The notes under the pieces are model-generated. The model was not told the DNA's origin. It saw only the letters and a list, made by a program, of their open reading frames with translations, and did not search any database. From positions 1 to 35,790 of the forward strand of contig CALWHB010000017.1 of assembly GCA_944380275.1 (NCBI GenBank): DNA of 35,790 nt, given 5' to 3'. Origin of the DNA: an uncultured Christensenellaceae bacterium. Its GTDB lineage: Bacteria > Bacillota > Clostridia > Christensenellales > UBA3700. Positions within the stretch are counted from its first letter, which is position 1. Every line of letters begins with the position of its first letter. The position numbers were made by a program, and so were the translations under genes. Shown here one piece after another: positions 8,177 through 16,460 of the stretch.

Positions 8177-8212
8177 AAAAAACGCGCCTTATAAACACGG
8201 GCGCAGTTTTTA
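8177..8212 (-). terminator. Terminator of the MATE gene
   Basis: Read on the minus strand, GCGCC and GGCGC arms extended by A/T pairs are followed by a long T-run. Confidence 0.7.
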
Positions 8213-8260
8213 ATGTCAAAAGCGCATTTCGCTAAGCCTCCGCTGTTTTCAGAACAGAAA

Positions 8261-9661
8261 TCAATATGCAGAATCTGCGTCGCTTTTTGTAACGACCGCA
8301 GATACGGTAACGTCACGCTGCCACTTTCTGCGGGCAACTCTCACAAGTCCTAATACAGATTTTACAAAAGTATCGCATCTCAATATAAGGTATACCGCCC
8401 ACGCAGGGAAATGCAATACAAACCCGGCTATAGCCCCCAAAGGCAAAGCGATGAGATATACCGTACCCACGTCGATAATAAATGCAAACCGTGTATCGCC
8501 GCCTCCTCTCAGCACGCCGACGATACAGGTTATATCCACTGCAAGAATTACCTGAAGAGCTGCAAGTATCATTATAAGTTGCGACGTTATCTCTTTTGCT
8601 CCCGCAGAAATGTCGTATATAGAAAGTATCGGTATTCTGAGCGCGAAAAGCAACGCGCATCCGAAAAGCCCTACAATTAAAGAGAACAAAAGCATGGTAT
8701 CTGCGACTTTCTGCACCTTTTCTCTGTCGCCCTCTCCTACGGTCTTGCCGGTCAGCACGGCTGCGGCATTTGAAACGCCCATGATACCCACGAGAGAAAT
8801 CTGGTTGACGACGGTAGCTATACTTCCCGCGGCGATGAAATCGTCGCTGAGGTTGCTTATTATCAGAGTTATCATAACCGTGCCGAATCCCCACAAAAGC
8901 TCGTTGCCTATGACAGGGAGGCAGTTTTTCATAAACGGTTTTACCATATCTCCGCTCTTTGCAAAAAAGTGTTTTATCCTGAACCCAGTCCTCTTGTCGA
9001 ACGCGTACATATAAATCAGAGAAAGCACAAACTCGCTAACTCTTGCCGTAACCGTACCTATCGCCGCACCTTTGACACCTAAAGCAGGCGCGCCCAGCTT
9101 GCCAAAAATAAACACATAATTTACAGCTACGTTGATAAAGAAAGACATACCGTATATCGTCATGGATACACCTACTTTCTCAACAGCACGCAACGAAGTC
9201 ATATAACAGTTGGAAAGGCTGTAAAAAACATATCCTATCGAGATTATCCAAAGATAATCCGCACCCTGCTCAATCGTCGATGGATTTGAAGTGAAAAGCG
9301 ACATTATCTGACGCGGCACGGCAATACATACGACGGTAAAGAGCAACGAAACCCCCAAAGTCAGCCTGAGCGCAAATCCCATAATCCTGCGTATATGGTC
9401 CATATCGCCTTTTCCCCAGTACTGAGCAATCATAACGTTTGCCCCGCTCGCTATCCCGAAACCGAACATTGTAAGCAAAAAGAAAGGCTGTCCTCCGAGG
9501 TTTGCGGCGGAAATCGCAACGTCGCCCAGCTGTCCCAGCATTACCGAGTCCATAAGGTTGACGCCGTAATTTATAATGTTCTGCAGCGCGATTGGAAGAA
9601 TTATCGCAATCGCGCCCAGTATAAATTGTTTGTTGAAAAGATACCTTTCTCTGAGTTTCAT
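8261..9661 (-). CDS. MATE-family multidrug/toxin exporter
   Basis: From the ATG at 9661 this is a 466-residue, roughly 12-helix protein of the MATE family. The N-terminal half contains ILPIALQNIINYGVNLMDSVMLGQLG and a typical ANVMIAQYWGKGD; the matching second-half signature is NAAAVLTGKTVGEGD. MATE proteins export cationic drugs or metabolites using Na+ or H+ gradients. The frame is open 30 codons further to a GTG at 9751, which would add a hydrophobic helix. I prefer 9661 because conserved family sequence begins there and a promoter ends 10 nt upstream of it. No Shine-Dalgarno is visible at either start, so translation may be nearly leaderless. Confidence 0.92.
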   Translation of the reverse strand: MKLRERYLFNKQFILGAIAIILPIALQNIINYGVNLMDSVMLGQLGDVAISAANLGGQPFFLLTMFGFGIASGANVMIAQYWGKGDMDHIRRIMGFALRLTLGVSLLFTVVCIAVPRQIMSLFTSNPSTIEQGADYLWIISIGYVFYSLSNCYMTSLRAVEKVGVSMTIYGMSFFINVAVNYVFIFGKLGAPALGVKGAAIGTVTARVSEFVLSLIYMYAFDKRTGFRIKHFFAKSGDMVKPFMKNCLPVIGNELLWGFGTVMITLIISNLSDDFIAAGSIATVVNQISLVGIMGVSNAAAVLTGKTVGEGDREKVQKVADTMLLFSLIVGLFGCALLFALRIPILSIYDISAGAKEITSQLIMILAALQVILAVDITCIVGVLRGGGDTRFAFIIDVGTVYLIALPLGAIAGFVLHFPAWAVYLILRCDTFVKSVLGLVRVARRKWQRDVTVSAVVTKSDADSAY

Positions 9662-9670
9662 AGCCAGTAC

Positions 9671-9699
9671 AGTATAACAACAACGACAAAGTAACGCAA
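9671..9699 (-). promoter_or_regulatory. Promoter abutting the MATE start codon
   Basis: On the minus strand TTGCGT (9694-9699) and TATACT (9671-9676) are 17 nt apart. Only 9 nt lie between the -10 box and the ATG at 9661, so the 5' leader would be about 2-4 nt. Confidence 0.55.
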
Positions 9700-9853
9700 G
9701 CGTTACGACGACTAAAACGTCGATTTTACTTTTGCATCGCATCGTCCGCACCCGAACTTACAAAAAACTTACTTTTAGCAGACGATTTTACGCTATCGCG
9801 GATTTTGCCGACGCGCTACAATTTATCTGAACAAAATGCGAAGGAATAAAAAA

Positions 9854-11350
9854 ATGCAAAAATACGTAAAAGGCAAAGAAAAATTTTCTTACGGTTTCGC
9901 CGCCGTCGGCAGCTTTATGATAGCCAACGTCATCGCCAGTTATCTGTCTTATTTCCTCACCGACATACTTCTGGTGTCCACGGTATTCGTTTCTGTACTT
10001 ATGACGGCAGCGCGCATATGGGATATGCTCAACGACCCTCTTATGGGAGTGTTGATAGACAGAACCCAGACAAAAAAAGGCAAGATGCGACCATACATAA
10101 AAGTAGGCGCGTTTTTGATTTTTTTCGTATCCGTGTTTATGTTTCTGCCTATTTCAGACGCAAATCCTATATTTAAAATGATATTTGCGACTGTGATATA
10201 CCTCGCTTTCGACACGGCATATACCGTCGTCGACGTCCCGTTTATGGGGCTTATGAGCATTGCAACTCCTGACGACAAAGAAAGGTCGTCATTGCTCTCT
10301 TTTTACGTTACGTTAGGCTCTTTCGGCACGGTAGCGACAATACTTCTTTTGCCCTTGTTTCAATCTTTTCTCCCTGAAAAATGGGTCTACTTCGCTCTCG
10401 CCGCAAGCGTGGGCGTCATCGCGTTTGCCGGATATTTTATGCTGTACAGAAATGCAAAAGAAAGGTTCTCTTCTCCTGCAGAAAAGATTTCTGTAAAAGA
10501 AATGTTCTCTACGGCAGCAAAAAACAAGCCAATGGTACTCACCCTGCTGACTTCAATGCTTGCGTCGCCGAGATACCTGCTTATGCTTTCTGCGGCTTAC
10601 ATTTCCACTTATGTAATAAAGATACCCGGACTCAACTCCGGCACCGTTCTTGTCATACTCTATCTTGTAGTCGGCGCAGGCATGTTTGCGGGAATACTCC
10701 TTACTCCGGTAGTTTACAAAAAAATAGGTTTTAAACGCACGACCCTGCTGTTCGGCTCAATCGGCGGAGTGTGTCTTACCCTCGCCTTCTTTATCGGAAA
10801 AGCAAATTATTATGCCGCGATGCCGTTTATGACTCTGGGCGGGCTGGGACTTGGAGCATACAACACTCTTCCCTATCCTATGGTAGGCGACAGCCTTGAT
10901 TACCTGGAGTGGAAAACGGGCAAACGTATGGAAGGCGTCTGTTTCAGCTGGAATTCCTTCGTAACAAAATTCAACAACGCGGTAGGAGCGATTATGCTTT
11001 CTCTGGGGCTTGTAGTCTTCAAATTCGCTCAGCCTGTAATTCCCGGCGAGCCTCTGCCCCAGTCGGACTTCACTGTTACCGGTCTTTTTGCACTCGTAAC
11101 TCTTATTCCCGCAATTTCTTTTATAATTTCTCTTGTCCCCGCCGCGTTAAACACGTATACTGGTAATAGGAAGAAAGTTATCCTAGAGGAACTGAAACAG
11201 AGAAAAAGCTTTTCAATTTCGTTTGCCGCGGATGCTGCGGATACGTGTGCGGAAAGCGAAGAAAAAACTTACGCATTTATTGCAAACACCGACAAACGTC
11301 AGATTCAAAATGACGGAAAAACGTCGGCAACCGTTACCGCAAAGAGGTGA
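9854..11350 (+). CDS. GPH-family (MFS) sugar:cation symporter
   Basis: This 498-residue protein carries the GPH signature WDMLNDPLMGVLIDRTQTKKGKMRPYI (about residues 54-80) and DTAYTVVDVPFMGL, typical of MelB-like symporters that import sugars with Na+ or H+. The ATG at 9854 is chosen over the one at 9836 because GAAGGA sits at correct spacing before it. The last roughly 60 residues are hydrophilic. It is the first gene of a three-gene operon: the metallophosphoesterase gene starts 4 nt after its stop. This suggests import of a substrate that is then dephosphorylated or otherwise processed, though GPH carriers are not known for phosphate esters. Confidence 0.9.
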   Translation: MQKYVKGKEKFSYGFAAVGSFMIANVIASYLSYFLTDILLVSTVFVSVLMTAARIWDMLNDPLMGVLIDRTQTKKGKMRPYIKVGAFLIFFVSVFMFLPISDANPIFKMIFATVIYLAFDTAYTVVDVPFMGLMSIATPDDKERSSLLSFYVTLGSFGTVATILLLPLFQSFLPEKWVYFALAASVGVIAFAGYFMLYRNAKERFSSPAEKISVKEMFSTAAKNKPMVLTLLTSMLASPRYLLMLSAAYISTYVIKIPGLNSGTVLVILYLVVGAGMFAGILLTPVVYKKIGFKRTTLLFGSIGGVCLTLAFFIGKANYYAAMPFMTLGGLGLGAYNTLPYPMVGDSLDYLEWKTGKRMEGVCFSWNSFVTKFNNAVGAIMLSLGLVVFKFAQPVIPGEPLPQSDFTVTGLFALVTLIPAISFIISLVPAALNTYTGNRKKVILEELKQRKSFSISFAADAADTCAESEEKTYAFIANTDKRQIQNDGKTSATVTAKR

Positions 11351-11354
11351 GAAA

Positions 11355-12635
11355 ATGAACGTAAACTGCGAAAGCAAAACCTTTAATGTCGACGGAAATC
11401 TCGTCGTCGGAGTTATGTCCGACAGTCAGCTTTCTCCTTTTTCATGGAAAAACAACCGCACTTTTGAGCGCAATCTTATAAAATCTCTCCAGACTCTCAA
11501 AAATCGCGGATGCAATATGATAATATTTGCAGGAGATATATGCAATATTGCCAACTTCTACGCTTATTACCGTTTCAAAAACGCTTTCAAAATAGTATTC
11601 GGCTCACAGCCGCCCGTATTGCAGATAATAATGGGCAATCACGACTACTTTCCCGCTTTTACTCCGCGCTGGAAAAAAAGATTTATGTTTGAAACCTATC
11701 TGGGCTGCAAACCTTATTCTCATTATGTGGTCAACGGATATCACTTTATAGGCGTTTCACCCGACTGCAGAAAGCAGAAAAACGGCTATTCGCGCATACT
11801 TGACTGGCTGGATGACGAAATTGCCGCTGCCGTCAAAGACTGCGGCAGCAAACCCGTTTTCGTAACAACGCACAACAACGCGCTGAACACCGTATACGGG
11901 TCTGACGTCTACGGAGATACAGAACTGGGCAAAGTTCTTTCAAAGTACGAAAACGTCGTAAACTTCGGCGGGCATACTCATTTTTCAATGCTGGACGAAC
12001 GCTCTATCCATCAGGGGGATTTCACATCTCTCAACACTCAGTCAACTTCATACGTAGAACTCGAAAAAGGCAAAGTCAACGGCCCCGTGCCGCCAAACCC
12101 GCATATCTCTCCTATGGGATACGTGCTTGAATTCGGCAAAGAGAAAATAGACGTGCTGCGCATAAATGCAGGCACGGGTACAGAAGAAAAAGAAAATATG
12201 CGCTGGTCTTTGCCCACAAATCTGACAAAAGCGGACTTTGTGTACACCTCTGCAAGATTTGACAACTCTGCTGCAAAAGAAGACGACTATCCCGTTATGC
12301 CAGCCGTATACGGCAGGAGCGAAAAGATTGGCATGAGAGCTTATCTTATATTTGAAAAGGGTACGGATAAAGACTTCGTACACAGTTACCGCGTCGAGTT
12401 CAGCGACGGAAAAGTCCAGTATTATTTCAGCGATTTCTACAAGGGACTCTCCAACCCCAACAAAGAAGTAGTCCTTCCCGTTTACGAAAAAGCCGCAGGC
12501 GTATACGACGTTGAAATACGCGCAGTCAATTCACGCGGACTTGAAAGCAGGACATCCACCAGAATATGCGACGTACGCGTACCCGGCTACCGCAGATATC
12601 CGCTGATTTTTGCTCCCGACGTAAAATATTTCTGA
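11355..12635 (+). CDS. Calcineurin-like metallophosphoesterase with C-terminal beta domain
   Basis: This 426-residue protein has the metallophosphoesterase motifs in order: DSQ (23-25) in the place of the usual DxH, GD (60-61), GNHD (94-97), H173 and GHTH (206-209). These bind two metal ions and hydrolyse phosphomonoesters or diesters. The first motif has Gln instead of His, a substitution seen in some subfamilies. Residues about 320-420 resemble an immunoglobulin- or fibronectin-like sandwich (AYLIFEKG...YDVEIRAVNSRGLES). No signal peptide is present, so it looks cytoplasmic, which is unusual for an enzyme with such an appended domain. GAGGTGAG precedes the ATG. It is tightly coupled to the GPH symporter upstream and followed 24 nt later by a HAD phosphatase. 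Confidence 0.88.
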   Translation: MNVNCESKTFNVDGNLVVGVMSDSQLSPFSWKNNRTFERNLIKSLQTLKNRGCNMIIFAGDICNIANFYAYYRFKNAFKIVFGSQPPVLQIIMGNHDYFPAFTPRWKKRFMFETYLGCKPYSHYVVNGYHFIGVSPDCRKQKNGYSRILDWLDDEIAAAVKDCGSKPVFVTTHNNALNTVYGSDVYGDTELGKVLSKYENVVNFGGHTHFSMLDERSIHQGDFTSLNTQSTSYVELEKGKVNGPVPPNPHISPMGYVLEFGKEKIDVLRINAGTGTEEKENMRWSLPTNLTKADFVYTSARFDNSAAKEDDYPVMPAVYGRSEKIGMRAYLIFEKGTDKDFVHSYRVEFSDGKVQYYFSDFYKGLSNPNKEVVLPVYEKAAGVYDVEIRAVNSRGLESRTSTRICDVRVPGYRRYPLIFAPDVKYF

Positions 12636-12659
12636 TTAGGTAATTAGAAGGTCAGCATT

Positions 12660-13337
12660 ATGATTACAGATAAAAAAAACCTAAGATATCTCAAAGCGTT
12701 TATATTCGACCTCGACGGTACTCTGCTTGACTCAATGCAGATATGGGACAAAATTTATGCACGTCCCTTTGAAATACGTGATATTGACATGCCGCAGGAT
12801 TACCTCATGCGCGTCAATCATCTCAGCCTTGACGACTGCGCGGAATATACGCTCAATCAGACTCCTCTTGCAATGAACAAGGAAGAACTGATAAACGTAT
12901 GGCGCAACGCGGCGCACAAAGCATATTTTGAAGATATTCAGCTGAAAAACGGCGCATATCAGCTACTCAAAGAGCTGAAAGACCGCAACGTAATGCTCGC
13001 CGTCGCCACCGCGCTCCCTTACGAACTTTTTATCCCTTGCCTCAAACGCCTCAACGTTTACGACCTCTTCGACTTTTTCGTTTCCACAGACGACGTATCG
13101 AGAGGAAAAGACAGCCCAGAAGTCTATCTGAAAGCCGCGTCGAAATTCGGGCTTATGCCGTATGAGTGCGCCGTAGCAGAGGACAGCCATGTGGGAATAG
13201 CGACTGCAAAAGCGGCAGGATTCTTCACCGTGGGAGTTTTTGACAAGGCGTCGCTTGCTCACGAAGACGAAATAATAAAAAATTCCGACATTTATGTCAG
13301 CGAACTCAATCAGCTTGAATCGGCACTCTTCAGATAA
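12660..13337 (+). CDS. HAD-superfamily phosphatase (beta-phosphoglucomutase-like)
   Basis: This 225-residue protein contains HAD motif I FDLDGTLLDS (Asp17 nucleophile, Asp19 acid/base), motif II VATALP with Thr, the Lys of RGKDSPEVYLKAA (motif III) and motif IV AEDSHVGIATAKAAG. The helical cap lies between motifs I and II, as in beta-phosphoglucomutase and sugar-phosphate phosphatases. It probably dephosphorylates or isomerises a small phosphorylated metabolite in the cytoplasm; the cap does not identify which. AGAAGG precedes the ATG. It closes the symporter-phosphoesterase-phosphatase operon. No strong terminator is seen immediately downstream. Confidence 0.9.
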   Translation: MITDKKNLRYLKAFIFDLDGTLLDSMQIWDKIYARPFEIRDIDMPQDYLMRVNHLSLDDCAEYTLNQTPLAMNKEELINVWRNAAHKAYFEDIQLKNGAYQLLKELKDRNVMLAVATALPYELFIPCLKRLNVYDLFDFFVSTDDVSRGKDSPEVYLKAASKFGLMPYECAVAEDSHVGIATAKAAGFFTVGVFDKASLAHEDEIIKNSDIYVSELNQLESALFR

Positions 13338-13420
13338 CTTTTACACTTTACTTTTTGCATAATATAAGCCGCGAAAGGATAATCGGAAAAGCATTTGCGC
13401 TTTTTAGCGACTGTTCTCAT
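13310..13420 (-). CDS. Candidate small basic protein (36 aa), coupled to upstream mini-ORF
   Basis: The minus-strand ATG at 13420 is preceded by GAGGTGAAGAA, an excellent ribosome site, and its ATGA overlaps the stop of the 57-codon frame before it. The product is a basic 36-residue peptide with three cysteines and four aromatic residues clustered in its middle. It overlaps the 3' end of the HAD phosphatase gene by 28 nt. I recognise no family. It could be a real leader or toxin-like peptide, a remnant of a decayed gene, or chance. Confidence 0.28.
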   Translation of the reverse strand: MRTVAKKRKCFSDYPFAAYIMQKVKCKSYLKSADSS

Positions 13421-13590
13421 TTCTTCACCTCGTTCTTCAATGCGTTATGAGTATAAATTGCCACATTATTGCAGACCTTAACCGACAAGTACGATGCAAT
13501 AACATAATTGTTAAAAGCATCCTCCCCTTCCTCTTTAACAATAAGAAACACTTTGTCAAAAGCGGTTGATTCTAATGTTATCAGACACAT
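13417..13590 (-). CDS. Candidate small protein (57 aa)
   Basis: This minus-strand frame starts at ATG 13590 and has natural-looking amino-acid composition: an N-terminal LITLESTAFDKVFLIVKEEGEDAFNNYV and a lysine-rich end. No Shine-Dalgarno precedes the ATG, so the real start may differ or the frame may be a fragment. It ends by overlapping the next small frame in the ATGA arrangement usual for coupled genes. I recognise no family. Confidence 0.28.
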   Translation of the reverse strand: MCLITLESTAFDKVFLIVKEEGEDAFNNYVIASYLSVKVCNNVAIYTHNALKNEVKK

Positions 13591-13605
13591 TTACCGATAA
13601 GGTTA

Positions 13606-13634
13606 TTGAAAAATCTGTCGCATACTGTTAGACT
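13606..13634 (+). promoter_or_regulatory. Likely promoter of the XRE regulator gene
   Basis: TTGAAA (13606-13611) and TAGACT (13629-13634) are spaced 17 nt. The -10 box is a 4/6 match, so this is moderate support. It lies 25 nt upstream of the ATG at 13659. Confidence 0.4.
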
Positions 13635-13658
13635 TAACTTGTAAAAAGGAGCTGCCAT

Positions 13659-15080
13659 ATGGAAAAACAGACGATAGGACAATTCCTGTCAGCGTTGAGA
13701 AGAAGTAACGGCTACACTCAACAGGAAGTAGCGGAAAAACTGGGAGTTTCAAACAAGACCGTGAGTTGCTGGGAACGCGACGCGTCTTATCCGGACATCT
13801 CTATGATTCCGGCAATAGCGGAACTGTACGGGGTAACGTGCGACGAAATTCTGAGAGCCAAACGCTCTCCCGTTCAGAGCGAAACCGAACACAACGAAAA
13901 ACAGCGCGTAAATATTGAAAAAGCGGAAAAAGAGGCGTCTGCTATATTCGACAATATGATTGCGCGATACGAAAACTCTCAGAAAATAGCCGTTGCAAGC
14001 GCGGTCTTCGTTGCAGTAACTGCGGTTTGCATTGCCATGCTCACGCTTGCTCTCACAAATTATATCATATCCGCTTTCGCGATTGCGGTAACCGTTTCGA
14101 TTGCCGCGTTCTTCGCACTTTTCATGATATGTTACAGAATAGACTTTGCCGTGCCTTCTGACGAAAGGACTTTTGAAGTCAGAAAGCGGATGTACCTCAG
14201 AAAGCACCGCGCGTTTGCCTTTATCCTGACGATTGCGGCGTTTTTCGCGCCTTTCTGCCTCGACTTTGAATACAATTCACGCTACTTCGCCGCCGGCGCA
14301 GCATGCGCGGTATTTGTCCTTATGTGCTTTTTCGCGTTCAGAAAAGCACAGAAGTACGCACATCCCGAATATTATGCAAACTTCGACCGCGATTTTGCAA
14401 AAAAGGATTTCAAATCATATACGTTGATATTTGCGGCGGCGACGCTTGCCACGGTCGTATTTGCTATTGTCGTAAGGATTATCCCTTACGGGGACATATC
14501 TTATTATTCCACCGTAAGCGACTCTGTAACCCTTGAAGGTCTGAACGTAATGCTCGGCTCAAGCGACATCCCCGAAGAATATACCCTTTCCTCTTCGCAG
14601 CAGGGCGAACAATACGTAAAATGCGTATATACCGTTGCAAAATCTGATTATGACAGACGCGACCTGGAAGGATACGTGTATTATCAGGTTACGGGCGGAG
14701 TGCTGGACTCAAAATACACGGTAACCGTATACTATCCTGTATGGAAACTGGATTACGACTACGTCGACCCGTTGACCGGTGAAATTGAAAAACGCACGGC
14801 GAAAATAACCGTATACAACCGACATTATCTTTATTCAGACATAATACAAAACGGCGAAAATACTTTTTTCTTTTCTTCGTCGGATTTATCGCGTTATTAT
14901 CAGAACAAACGCTCGCGCGATTTTCAATACAGCTCAAACTTCGCGATATGCGCCGTAATATTCACCTTTATCGCATACGGCACGTGGCATGAAATCGCAA
15001 AAGACAGATTTGAAAAATCTAAAAAGAAAGCTGCAGAAAACAAGTCCCTTTCAAAGCCGGACGATACCGGACAAAAATAA
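13659..15080 (+). CDS. Membrane-anchored XRE-family transcriptional regulator
   Basis: This 473-residue protein has an N-terminal Cro/C1-type helix-turn-helix (about residues 5-65, with YTQQEVAEKLGVSNKTVSCWERDASYPDI). It continues into about six transmembrane helices (109-131, 134-158, 185-202, 208-227, 252-273 and about 430-447). Residues about 275-428 form a hydrophilic beta-rich loop that would face outside, followed by a charged cytoplasmic tail. The layout suggests a one-component sensor that binds DNA while embedded in the membrane. AAGGAG precedes the ATG. The target genes are not evident: the neighbours are a terminator downstream and the candidate mini-ORFs upstream. Confidence 0.88.
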   Translation: MEKQTIGQFLSALRRSNGYTQQEVAEKLGVSNKTVSCWERDASYPDISMIPAIAELYGVTCDEILRAKRSPVQSETEHNEKQRVNIEKAEKEASAIFDNMIARYENSQKIAVASAVFVAVTAVCIAMLTLALTNYIISAFAIAVTVSIAAFFALFMICYRIDFAVPSDERTFEVRKRMYLRKHRAFAFILTIAAFFAPFCLDFEYNSRYFAAGAACAVFVLMCFFAFRKAQKYAHPEYYANFDRDFAKKDFKSYTLIFAAATLATVVFAIVVRIIPYGDISYYSTVSDSVTLEGLNVMLGSSDIPEEYTLSSSQQGEQYVKCVYTVAKSDYDRRDLEGYVYYQVTGGVLDSKYTVTVYYPVWKLDYDYVDPLTGEIEKRTAKITVYNRHYLYSDIIQNGENTFFFSSSDLSRYYQNKRSRDFQYSSNFAICAVIFTFIAYGTWHEIAKDRFEKSKKKAAENKSLSKPDDTGQK

Positions 15081-15191
15081 TGCTGACATCCGCACCGATA
15101 CAGCAAAAAAACATAAGAGTCGTCACGAAAACCTCCTGAGCAAAAGTAAATCACCTTGAAAAAACGTATACTTGTCCACAATTTTACTTGA

Positions 15192-15208
15192 GTCAATATT
15201 TTATTGAC
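15192..15208. repeat. Short inverted repeat GTCAAT-N5-ATTGAC
   Basis: Perfect 6 bp arms lie 5 nt apart just before the bidirectional terminator. It could be a protein-binding site or part of the folded 3' end. Nothing further can be said. Confidence 0.3.
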
Positions 15209-15210
15209 GC

Positions 15211-15253
15211 ATACGACTCAAAAAAATACGACCCGAAAGAGTCGTATTTTTTT
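15211..15253. terminator. Bidirectional terminator with an alternative pairing
   Basis: AAAAATACGAC and GTCGTATTTTT form an 11 bp stem around an 8 nt loop (15222-15251). A second copy, ATACGACTC, starts at 15211 and can pair perfectly with GAGTCGTAT instead. It separates the XRE gene (plus) from the reductase gene (minus). Confidence 0.85.
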
Positions 15254-15299
15254 GTTTGTTTTCTCTTTGTTCTTTTTGATAAGAAACGTCTTTAAGACC

Positions 15300-16457
15300 T
15301 TATTCGAGTCCCGCGGGAACTATTATCTCCATATCGGAATCGGGATACGAACAGCACGGATGAATATAGCCGAACTTGAGGTCTGCAAGCCTTCTTTTGT
15401 CCGCACCCGCTATGCTGAATTTGCCCGAAACCAGCTTGCTGTGGCAGAATCCGCAACCGCCTGCGCGACACTTAGAAGGCACCTTGAGTCCCGCTCTCTC
15501 CATAGCTACAAGTACGGTTTCTCTGCTGTCCGCCTTGACGGTGTACACGTTATCTCTGATATGAACGGTGATATTGTATTCCGCTTTTTTGACGTCGCGC
15601 GCACTCACGCAATTCGCCTCTTTCTTTACTCTCTTGCCTCCTATGCCCATAGAAGAAAGTTGCTTGTCCAGAAAAGCGTACATAGCCTGAGGTCCGCATG
15701 CCATCACGGTGAACTTTTCGGGCGCGTACTTTGCGATTAACTCCTTTGTGATAAATCCGCTCTCGTACTTGTCGTTCTTTTTCTCGTCGCTGAGTACGTA
15801 AACCACTTTGAATTTGTCAGAAACGAGAGAGTCAAGCTGCTCTTTGAAAGCAATATCCTTTTCTGTCTTCGCGCCGTAAAGCAGAATAAGTTTGAAATCT
15901 TCAACCCCCTCGCTGATTGCCTTCGCCATAGAATAGAACGGAGTAATGCCGCTGCCGCCGGCTATGCCTACGACCACTTCTTCGTCTTTTATAGCCTCGT
16001 AATGGAACTGTCCCGACGGGTCGCCTATAATCATCTCGTCGCCGACATTCGCATTGTCAAAAAGCCAGTTGCTGAAAAATCCCGCTTTCTTGACGGTAAC
16101 GGACAGCTTTCCTTCTTTCAAAGCCGTCAAAGGCGAAGACGAAATCGCATAAGGTCTGTTCACGAGCGAGCCGTCCACGTTCGCGCTGACTTCGACATAT
16201 TGTCCTGCACGGAAAAACATCTTTTTTGACAGCTCAAAGGTGTAAGTCTTTGTGTCTGCGGTTTCCTTCACTATCTCAACAAGTTTTGCCGTCTGATTGC
16301 CGGGGTGCAGTATCTTTGCCGTTTCGTTCACCTTAAACGTCTTGGGAAGAGGCGCGGAAGATGCTGCATCAAAAGCCGCCCTGCGATTGGGTACGAGTTT
16401 TTTAAAACGGAGCAAATCCATAAATCCGAATAATTGTTTTTTAAATTTGAACGCCAT
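15300..16457 (-). CDS. NAD(P)H:flavin reductase with C-terminal 2Fe-2S ferredoxin domain
   Basis: This 385-residue protein has an N-terminal linker (1-50), an FAD-binding barrel (about 52-155, with RPYAISSSP at 101-109), an NAD(P)-binding domain (about 160-262, with GIAGGSGITPFYSM and MACGPQAMY) and a plant-type ferredoxin domain (about 295-385). The ferredoxin cysteines follow C330-x4-C335-x2-C338 and then C368 or C369. Electrons would pass from NAD(P)H to FAD to the 2Fe-2S cluster to a partner. The start lies 3 nt after the stop of the upstream CrtI-like flavoprotein gene, with GGGAGG inside that gene's end, so the two are co-translated. The natural inference is that this reductase feeds the flavoprotein. 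Confidence 0.92.
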   Translation of the reverse strand: MAFKFKKQLFGFMDLLRFKKLVPNRRAAFDAASSAPLPKTFKVNETAKILHPGNQTAKLVEIVKETADTKTYTFELSKKMFFRAGQYVEVSANVDGSLVNRPYAISSSPLTALKEGKLSVTVKKAGFFSNWLFDNANVGDEMIIGDPSGQFHYEAIKDEEVVVGIAGGSGITPFYSMAKAISEGVEDFKLILLYGAKTEKDIAFKEQLDSLVSDKFKVVYVLSDEKKNDKYESGFITKELIAKYAPEKFTVMACGPQAMYAFLDKQLSSMGIGGKRVKKEANCVSARDVKKAEYNITVHIRDNVYTVKADSRETVLVAMERAGLKVPSKCRAGGCGFCHSKLVSGKFSIAGADKRRLADLKFGYIHPCCSYPDSDMEIIVPAGLE

Positions 16458-16460
16458 AAC

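Noticed and set aside
8071-8337. 88-codon minus-strand frame across the MATE 3' end
   Set aside because: Overlaps the MATE gene and its terminator and shows no domain; treated as a shadow.
13340-13368. TTTACA-17-TATAAG promoter-like pair downstream of the HAD gene (plus strand)
   Set aside because: Good spacing, but there is no plus-strand gene for 290 nt and only a weak 6 bp hairpin follows; probably chance in AT-rich DNA.
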